Shown one piece after another: positions 1-4,846 of a stretch of DNA of 5,337 nt. The DNA comes from Patescibacteria group bacterium. Lineage in GTDB: Bacteria > Patescibacteriota > Minisyncoccia > Phycocordibacterales > UBA1006. The position numbers were made by a program, and so were the translations under genes. Location of the stretch: positions 1 to 5,337 of the forward strand of contig JAGQMO010000014.1 of the NCBI GenBank assembly GCA_020428615.1, read 5' to 3'. The number at the start of each line of letters is the position of its first letter. Within the stretch, counting starts at the first letter, position 1. The notes under the pieces are model-generated. The model was not told the origin of the DNA. It saw nothing but the letters and a program-made list of their open reading frames with translations, and ran no database searches.

Positions 1-47
1 TTTTTCGCAACTTTCTTTTTAGCAGCAGGTTTCTTTTTTGTCGCCAT
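1..47 (-). CDS. Lysine/alanine-rich basic protein, N-terminal fragment (cut by window edge)
   Basis: Read on the minus strand, an ATG at 47-45 opens a frame with no stop to the edge, giving MATKKKPAAKKKVAK. Eight of these 15 residues are lysine and most of the rest are Ala, Pro or Val. Such Lys/Ala/Pro repeats are typical of histone H1-like tails and of small nucleoid-binding or RNA-binding proteins, and they are common in Patescibacteria, so binding of nucleic acid is a plausible role. It could equally be the basic N-terminal tail of a larger protein, since only 15 codons are visible. An in-frame ATG at 62-60 would add MIIQT. I prefer the start at 47 because the lysine-rich pattern begins there. 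Neither start has a Shine-Dalgarno sequence. A convincing promoter at 109-135 supports a real gene in this orientation. Confidence 0.55.
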   Translation of the reverse strand, partial: MATKKKPAAKKKVAK

Positions 48-81
48 AGTTTGGATGATCATAGTTATGGATAAAGATTGG

Positions 82-100
82 CTAGCTCGACCTCGACTAG
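82..100 (-). other. Leader hairpin just downstream of the predicted start of transcription
   Basis: CTAG (82-85) plus TCG (87-89) can pair with CGA (94-96) plus CTAG (97-100), leaving a bulged base at 86 and a four-base loop. With transcription starting near 102 on the minus strand, the RNA would begin almost directly with this hairpin, about 35 nt before the ATG at 47. A hairpin at the extreme 5' end can protect mRNA from decay; that function is inferred here. It could also be a protein-binding palindrome in DNA. Confidence 0.4.
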
Positions 101-108
101 TTACTAAA

Positions 109-135
109 AGTATACCACCTATTTTTTTTCTGCAA
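109..135 (-). promoter_or_regulatory. Extended -10 promoter for the lysine-rich gene
   Basis: On the minus strand the -10 box reads TATACT (114-109), preceded by TGG (117-115), which makes an extended -10 (TGN-TATAAT type). A partial -35, TTGCAG (135-130), lies 15 bp upstream; a 17-bp alternative uses TGTTGC. Transcription would start near 102, leaving a leader of about 55 nt. It lies back to back with the mutY promoter in the same AT-rich spacer. Confidence 0.6.
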
Positions 136-152
136 CAGTATATTTTTATTTT

Positions 153-182
153 TTGAAAATTTTTTTATTTTCTTGATATACT
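153..182 (+). promoter_or_regulatory. Promoter of the mutY-like gene, placing +1 at the GTG start
   Basis: TTGAAA (153-158) and TATACT (177-182) are separated by 18 bp, a good sigma70-type match. A start seven bases past the -10 box falls at 189, the G of the GTG start codon. The transcript would then be leaderless, which agrees with the absence of any Shine-Dalgarno sequence and excludes the TTG at 183 as a start. Confidence 0.65.
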
Positions 183-188
183 TTGTGC

Positions 189-1004
189 GTGAACATCGCG
201 TACAAAAAATTTTATTCTGAAATTATGCGTTACTATCGTGCACATGGGCGATATCATTTGCCATGGAGAGAACATGCTACCCCGTATCGTGTCGTTGTTT
301 CTGAAATAATGCTTCAGCAGACACAGGTTGATCGAGTCATTCCTTTTTTTAATCAATGGATGAGAGTATTTCCTTCATGGAAGAGCTTGGCGCATGCACA
401 GCAGTCTGATGTTCTGCGTATATGGAAAGGTCTCGGTTACAATTCTCGAGCATTACGTCTGAAACAACTAGCAAGCATCGTTGTTTCAGATTACAACGGC
501 AGATTACCTAAGGATTATAAGGTATTATTGACACTTCCAGGTATTGGTCCATATACCGCAGGAGCCATTCTTGCTTTTGCGTACAATATGTATGTGCCAA
601 TTATCGAGACCAACATTCGCCGCACTTTTATACATCATTTTTTCCAAGACCAAACAAATATAAGAGATAAAGAAATTTTGGAAATTATGAACAGCATGGG
701 AGAAATTCATAATCCACGTGAGTGGTATGCTGCACTTATGGATTACGGAGCCACTCTACCAAAACTGGTTAAAGACAATCCAAACACACAGAGCAAGCAC
801 TACACCAAGCAATCTAAATTTGAAGGATCTAATCGGCAAATTCGCGGGCGCATTTTGAGTGTTCTTTTAACCCAACAAAAGATTTCAAAGAACGCGTTGT
901 TTAAAAAACTCGGGAAAGAAAATGAACGATATCAAAAAATTTGCGATCAATTAGAAAAAGAAGGATTTGTTTTTCAAACAAAAAACACTCTTATATTGGG
1001 GTAA
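189..1004 (+). CDS. mutY: MutY-like A/G-specific adenine glycosylase without Fe-S cluster, with C-terminal winged helix
   Basis: By family, this enzyme removes adenine mispaired with 8-oxoguanine, preventing G:C to T:A mutation (base excision repair). Numbered from the GTG at 189 (271 aa), it has LPW (24-26), the MutY signature SEIMLQQTQV with catalytic Glu39, and the helix-hairpin-helix LPGIGPYTAGAIL (116-128). Tyr122 stands where endonuclease III has its catalytic Lys, which indicates a monofunctional MutY rather than a lyase. Three things are unusual. The second catalytic Asp is Glu140 (PIIETNIRR). The Cys-X6-Cys-X2-Cys-X5-Cys cluster motif is missing; the protein has a single Cys (252). 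The MutT-like C-terminal domain that reads 8-oxoG is replaced by about 57 residues with a winged-helix pattern. I chose GTG 189 over TTG 183 and ATG 225 because of the promoter position and alignment with the start of E. coli MutY. Exact substrate specificity is unproven. Confidence 0.88.
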   Translation: MNIAYKKFYSEIMRYYRAHGRYHLPWREHATPYRVVVSEIMLQQTQVDRVIPFFNQWMRVFPSWKSLAHAQQSDVLRIWKGLGYNSRALRLKQLASIVVSDYNGRLPKDYKVLLTLPGIGPYTAGAILAFAYNMYVPIIETNIRRTFIHHFFQDQTNIRDKEILEIMNSMGEIHNPREWYAALMDYGATLPKLVKDNPNTQSKHYTKQSKFEGSNRQIRGRILSVLLTQQKISKNALFKKLGKENERYQKICDQLEKEGFVFQTKNTLILG

Positions 1005-1022
1005 TAAAAAGTGTTTTCTTTG
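982..1022. terminator. AT-rich inverted repeat, possible bidirectional terminator
   Basis: AAAACACT (982-989) pairs perfectly with AGTGTTTT (1010-1017); four more inner pairs are possible (991-994 with 1004-1007). The stem ends in T-rich sequence on both strands: CTTTGTTGTT after it on the plus strand and TTTTTTGTTTG on the minus strand. It lies between two convergent genes and its left arm sits inside the last codons of mutY. The stem is AT-rich and the loop long, so its strength is doubtful. Confidence 0.5.
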
Positions 1023-1039
1023 TTGTTCCCAAACAATCC

Positions 1040-1660
1040 TTATATTTGAATGTGTTCTTGTGTTTCTAAAAATAAGATGATTTTTTTATAAATTTGTTTC
1101 CAGTTAAATACCCGTTCAATATTCACAGTAAAATCTTCTTGTGTCACATCTTTGTTACGGTTTTGCGTATATAAAAGTGTGAGACAGTGAGGTAGTTTTT
1201 TAGCGGTTTTTGACACATGTCCCCAGTGGTCATCAACAAAGACATGAGCATTTTTTCTTACACAAAACTGAGCTTTGTCTTCCACACGTTGACCATTTCT
1301 GTATTGAGTAGAATAAGCTCGTTTAATGAAATCCGCATAGTGTCTTTGTACCCAAAGATCCGTATAACGCTGGCTAAATAGTTCATTCCTATCGGTTTTA
1401 ATAAAGAAGGTAATATTGAAGCCAGCTCGTTTTTTGAGTCTTGAAAGCACTTCCCGTGCTCCCGGAGTTGGTTTGAATGATATTGTTCTTCCTGACTCTT
1501 GATATTCGTTCTGTATCGAACGTCTTTCTTCTACATCCAATGCATTGTATATACATTGATCCATCTTTTTTATTTCTGCAAGATAAAAGAGAAAATCTTC
1601 ATCAGAATCTTGAGTTAGGAGCATATCCAAATCAAGGACAATCGTAATATTTTTGTTCAT
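1040..1660 (-). CDS. HAD-superfamily hydrolase-like protein, substrate unknown
   Basis: The 206-residue protein carries the HAD motifs in order. Motif I is IVLDLDML with Asp10 (expected nucleophile) and Asp12. Motif II is FFIKTDR with Thr89 after a hydrophobic strand. A Lys at 129 (EDKAQF) is a candidate motif III, and motif IV is HVFVDDHWGHV with Asp143 and Asp144 (Mg2+ binding). The length suits a single Rossmann-like HAD domain with a helical cap between motifs I and II (about residues 16-65). The residue two after Asp12 is Leu, where Thr or Val is usual. No signal peptide or membrane segment is seen, so it is probably cytosolic. The family covers phosphatases, nucleotidases and related enzymes; nothing here fixes the substrate. 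The gene is convergent with mutY and divergent from the helicase-nuclease, and no Shine-Dalgarno precedes its ATG. A nucleotidase or sugar-phosphatase role is possible but not shown. Confidence 0.75.
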   Translation of the reverse strand: MNKNITIVLDLDMLLTQDSDEDFLFYLAEIKKMDQCIYNALDVEERRSIQNEYQESGRTISFKPTPGAREVLSRLKKRAGFNITFFIKTDRNELFSQRYTDLWVQRHYADFIKRAYSTQYRNGQRVEDKAQFCVRKNAHVFVDDHWGHVSKTAKKLPHCLTLLYTQNRNKDVTQEDFTVNIERVFNWKQIYKKIILFLETQEHIQI

Positions 1661-1686
1661 CTCAGTTGTTTTAATGTTTGTGTTTT

Positions 1687-1714
1687 ATTTTATTAAATAT
1701 AATGATTATGTCAA
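1687..1714 (-). promoter_or_regulatory. Promoter of the HAD-like gene
   Basis: On the minus strand a perfect -35, TTGACA (1714-1709), is followed after 16 bp by TAAAAT (1692-1687), five of six matches to TATAAT. Transcription should begin near 1680, giving a leader of about 20 nt (CAAACATTAAAACAACTGAG) that has no clear ribosome binding site. Unlike the plus-strand genes of this window, this gene does not appear leaderless. Confidence 0.55.
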
Positions 1715-1738
1715 AAACATCATTCTCAATTTTGCTCA

Positions 1739-1747
1739 TGCTATACT
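1739..1747 (+). promoter_or_regulatory. Extended -10 promoter of the helicase-nuclease gene
   Basis: TGC followed by TATACT (1742-1747) is an extended -10 element. I see no -35 at the proper distance (1719-1724 reads ATCATT), which extended -10 promoters can tolerate. Seven bases past the box is 1754, the A of an in-frame ATG. The spacing equals that of the mutY promoter, suggesting a leaderless transcript, and it decides between the ATGs at 1748 and 1754, since an RNA starting at 1754 cannot contain the first. Confidence 0.6.
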
Positions 1748-1753
1748 ATGTTC

Positions 1754-4700
1754 ATGCACTCCTTTGAGGAACTCTACAAACAACTCAACCCACAACAAAA
1801 AGAAGCCGTTGATACCATTGATGGACCTGTTTTTGTCATGGCGGGTCCGGGAACAGGGAAGACGCAAATTCTCACGCTCCGTATTGCAAACATCTTGAAA
1901 CAAACTGATGTTGATCCTGAAAACATATTGGCGCTTACTTTCACCAATGCGGCTGCCTATAACATGCGTGAACGCCTTTCAGGTATTGTTGGACCTGAAG
2001 CTGCTCATCGCGTGTACCTCTCAACATTTCACTCATTTGCTGAAGATATGTTAAAACGACACCGTGATCTCATCGATGTAAATTATGGTACGAGACTTAT
2101 ATCTCCGATTGAACAGATTGAATTACTTGAAAAAATTATTGATGACATGCAGTTAGAGTATTTCTCTGTCTTTAAACGCCGTGAAGGCACACTCAAAGAA
2201 ATTGCTTTTGCACTTGGTAACATAAAAGGCGAGGGAATGACCCCCGAAGAATTTCGGAAACATACATATAATCAATTCAATATCGACAGAGAACATCCCG
2301 ATATGTTTTACAAGCGTAAGTATGGCGAATTCAATGTAGGCGATGTAAAACATTCGACCCTCCGAAAACTCGAACAAACTCGAGATAAAAACCTTGAGCT
2401 TGCAGATGTCTACGAAGCGTATGAAGCTGAGTTGAACCAGCTCGGTCTCTATGATTTTGACGATGTCATTGTTCGCATGGTGCATGAGCTTGAGAAACCA
2501 GACTCGCTTTTTCGAACAGAGCTTCAAGAAACGTTTCAATACATTCTTGTTGATGAACACCAAGATACCAATGATGCGCAAAATCGCATTATTCATGCGA
2601 TTATTGATAATTCTGTATGGGAAGGAAGACCAAACTTGTTTGTTGTGGGTGATGCAAAACAAGCAATTTTTCGATTTGCTGGAGCGAGTGAAGAGAGCTA
2701 TACAACACTTTTAAATTCTTTGAAAGATCCGATGGTAATCAATCTCAAAGAAAATTATCGATCTCAACAAGGAGTGCTTAATTCCGCACACTCTTTAATC
2801 ACCAAGAGTTCGTATCACCAAAAAGAGGATAACCTCGAGGCGTTCTTTCATCACGAAGGGGTTCTGGAGTACCGTGAATTCCATGACTATAAAATGGAAA
2901 TGTTGTGGCTTGCCAAACATATCAAAAAGCAAATCGATAACGGTGTTGATTCGAATGACATCGCAGTTTTATATCGAAATAACAGCGATGCCTCTGATGT
3001 TCGCCGATTATTTGATATTCTCGGGATTCCATATAAAGATTTTTCAAAGAAAAATATTCTTGCTGATCCTGATATGCAAAAACTTTTTTACCTCTTGCGA
3101 TCAGTGCATAATCCACTCGATAATGAAGCAATTGCGAAATCACTCTTTATTGACTTTCTTGCATTTGATATGTTTGATGTGCAACGCATTCTTCAAAAAT
3201 CTCGAAATGCAAAAGGTGACTACAATAAATCAATAGTCACAATTCTTGAAGATTCAAAAAAACTTACTGAAGCAGGTATTCCAACAGAACGACACGCCCC
3301 ATACATTAATTTTATTGCTCTATTAAAAGAGCAAAAGATGAAATCTGAGAACGTTAATCTTATGACATTTCTTTCAGATTTTATTCGAGAGAGTGGTTTT
3401 TTGAAGTATATTTTAGCCCAAAAAGACTCAGCGATCGGATTAAAAAAAATAGAAAAGCTGTTTGATAGCACGAAAAAAGAACTACATACTCGCGATGAGT
3501 TGGTATTGAATGATTTTAACTCACTTGATTCATTCATACGATACCTTCTTGTCATGAAGAAACATGGGATTACTATGAATATACAACAGAACCTGTCAGA
3601 TGGTGTATCACTCATGACGTTGCACGGTTCAAAAGGACTTGAGTTTGATAGCGTGTACGTCATTAAGGCGCTCAACAAACGAAAGATAGGACGAGAAATT
3701 AATCTTCCGTTTAAAGATTTTGGTGAAGGTGATGTTGAGGACGAACGCCGGCTGTTCTACGTTGCGGTCACCCGCGCGAAGAAGAACTGTTTCATCAGTT
3801 CATTCGTATATAACGAAGAAGGTCGCGAAAAGAATCGCTCGCTTCATATTGATGAAATGGAACATGTTACGCACGTTGATATGTCTTCGTGGGAAAAAGA
3901 ACACGAACAAGATATACGTCTTTTGTTTAATGAATCACATGAGCATATTATTTCGTTGGTTGACAATGAATACATTAAGGAACAGTTTCTCAAGAATAAA
4001 CTTTCTGTATCTGCGTTGAATAATTACATTGAATCGCCACTCAAATACTATTTTAGAAACCTCGTACATCTACCCGAAGCGCGTTCACCTCACTTGGATT
4101 TTGGAAACATGATTCATGAAACGCTCGAGAATTTCTTTAACCAGTGTCTCAAAGAAAATAAAATTCTTGGCGACAAAGAACTCGAGATATCTTTTCATAC
4201 CGTTATTGCAAACAATAATCTCTACGAAGAATATCGAGACAGAGGTTGGAATATTCTTTCAAAGTACTTTGACTACCACAAGAAAAATTTTGAACTTCCA
4301 ATTGACAATGAGAAACGAATTTCAGCGATTCCATTCACACTCGGTAATCAGGAAACCATTATGCTCAATGGTGTTGTAGATAAAATAACCAAAGACAAAA
4401 ATGGCAACATAATTGTATGGGACTACAAGACAGGGAAGGCCTACTCAGATATGAGTAAAGAACGTAAAGAAAAAATTAAACGGCAGGCTGCGTTCTACAA
4501 ACTTCTCCTTCAGAATGCCTTTGACGGACAGTATAATTTTCATACCGCCATCTTTGATTTTTTGGAACCAAATTCAAAAGGTCACTATGAACGTGCTGAA
4601 TTCAACATTACCCAAGAAGATGTTAACGAGGTGTCCCAAGAGATTAATAACCTTGCAGAAGATATTTTTGCGGGAACACTCTTGAAACATGATTTCTACC

Positions 4701-4789
4701 GAGATACGACCAACAAAGAATTGTTAGAATTCCTCGAAGTTCTGCGTGGTCCGAGAACAGGCGAACAACTTGATCTTTTTAAAGAATAA
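1754..4789 (+). CDS. UvrD/AddA-like superfamily 1 helicase fused to a PD-(D/E)XK (RecB-type) nuclease
   Basis: This is probably an ATP-driven DNA translocase and nuclease for end processing in recombinational repair. From ATG 1754 (1011 aa) the SF1A motifs are: Q motif LNPQQKEAV (11-19), Walker A AGPGTGKT (30-37), Ia LTFTNAAA (61-68), motif II DEHQDTN (267-273), III VGDAKQAIFRFAGA (298-311), IV ENYRS (333-337), V LMTLHGSKGLEF (620-631) and VI ERRLFYVAVTRAKK (664-677). VGDxKQ in motif III is closer to AddA/RecB than to UvrD (VGDDDQ). A nuclease domain follows (about 750-990): SVSALNNYIESPLKYYF, His788, Asp876, WDYKTGK with Asp890 and Lys892, and the QxxxY motif at Gln911/Tyr915. All catalytic residues appear present. 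The Cys often found before PLKYYF in Fe-S relatives is Ser761. The chain ends in QLDLF, a beta-clamp-binding motif. It is shorter than typical AddA (about 1200 aa), and no AddB gene is nearby. The start at 1754 is favoured over 1748 by the promoter position. Confidence 0.9.
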   Translation: MHSFEELYKQLNPQQKEAVDTIDGPVFVMAGPGTGKTQILTLRIANILKQTDVDPENILALTFTNAAAYNMRERLSGIVGPEAAHRVYLSTFHSFAEDMLKRHRDLIDVNYGTRLISPIEQIELLEKIIDDMQLEYFSVFKRREGTLKEIAFALGNIKGEGMTPEEFRKHTYNQFNIDREHPDMFYKRKYGEFNVGDVKHSTLRKLEQTRDKNLELADVYEAYEAELNQLGLYDFDDVIVRMVHELEKPDSLFRTELQETFQYILVDEHQDTNDAQNRIIHAIIDNSVWEGRPNLFVVGDAKQAIFRFAGASEESYTTLLNSLKDPMVINLKENYRSQQGVLNSAHSLITKSSYHQKEDNLEAFFHHEGVLEYREFHDYKMEMLWLAKHIKKQIDNGVDSNDIAVLYRNNSDASDVRRLFDILGIPYKDFSKKNILADPDMQKLFYLLRSVHNPLDNEAIAKSLFIDFLAFDMFDVQRILQKSRNAKGDYNKSIVTILEDSKKLTEAGIPTERHAPYINFIALLKEQKMKSENVNLMTFLSDFIRESGFLKYILAQKDSAIGLKKIEKLFDSTKKELHTRDELVLNDFNSLDSFIRYLLVMKKHGITMNIQQNLSDGVSLMTLHGSKGLEFDSVYVIKALNKRKIGREINLPFKDFGEGDVEDERRLFYVAVTRAKKNCFISSFVYNEEGREKNRSLHIDEMEHVTHVDMSSWEKEHEQDIRLLFNESHEHIISLVDNEYIKEQFLKNKLSVSALNNYIESPLKYYFRNLVHLPEARSPHLDFGNMIHETLENFFNQCLKENKILGDKELEISFHTVIANNNLYEEYRDRGWNILSKYFDYHKKNFELPIDNEKRISAIPFTLGNQETIMLNGVVDKITKDKNGNIIVWDYKTGKAYSDMSKERKEKIKRQAAFYKLLLQNAFDGQYNFHTAIFDFLEPNSKGHYERAEFNITQEDVNEVSQEINNLAEDIFAGTLLKHDFYRDTTNKELLEFLEVLRGPRTGEQLDLFKE

Positions 4790-4791
4790 TG

Positions 4792-4815
4792 AATCTCTGT
4801 AGGGATTTTTTATTT
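4792..4815 (+). terminator. Rho-independent terminator after the helicase-nuclease gene
   Basis: AATCTC (4792-4797) pairs with GGGATT (4802-4807), including one G-T wobble, around the loop TGTA. A T-rich tail, TTTTTTATTTT, overlaps the stem end and runs to about 4816. It begins three bases after the TAA stop. The stem is short, so it is probably a modest terminator that separates this gene from gap. Confidence 0.55.
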
Positions 4816-4828
4816 TCCCTGCCGAACC

Positions 4829-4837
4829 TGATATAAT
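4829..4837 (+). promoter_or_regulatory. Extended -10 promoter of gap
   Basis: TGA followed by a consensus TATAAT (4832-4837) forms an extended -10 element. No good -35 is seen; the upstream stretch is the T-rich tail of the preceding terminator. Transcription is expected near A4844, only three bases before the ATG at 4847, so the mRNA would be nearly leaderless. No Shine-Dalgarno sequence fits between them. Confidence 0.65.
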
Positions 4838-4846
4838 GAGTCCATT

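Noticed and set aside
81..101. GCTAGC and ACTAGT (NheI and SpeI sites) close together, suggesting vector or linker sequence
   Set aside because: They are the arms of the leader hairpin, sit in a sensible promoter-leader-gene arrangement, and no other vector-like sequence is present.
183..188. TTG at 183 as the start of mutY
   Set aside because: The -10 box ends at 182, so the transcript should begin near 189 and exclude it; GTG at 189 fits both promoter spacing and family alignment.
1661..1753. Possible small RNA in the divergent spacer
   Set aside because: Only 93 bases, fully accounted for by two promoters; no stable fold or terminator seen.
1653..1898. Plus-strand open frame of 81 codons overlapping the helicase start
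   Set aside because: It begins inside the HAD gene and overlaps the Walker A region in another frame; the hydrophobic start is just AT-rich spacer.
2153..2662. Long open frame on the minus strand (169 codons)
   Set aside because: It lies wholly inside the helicase gene, its product is Cys/Phe/Ile-rich without recognisable motifs, and the plus-strand frame carries conserved helicase motifs throughout.
3220..3678. Minus-strand open frame of 152 codons
   Set aside because: Antisense shadow of helicase motif V and its surroundings; Ser/Phe/Cys-rich composition is typical of a reverse-complement frame, and no promoter or start signal is seen.
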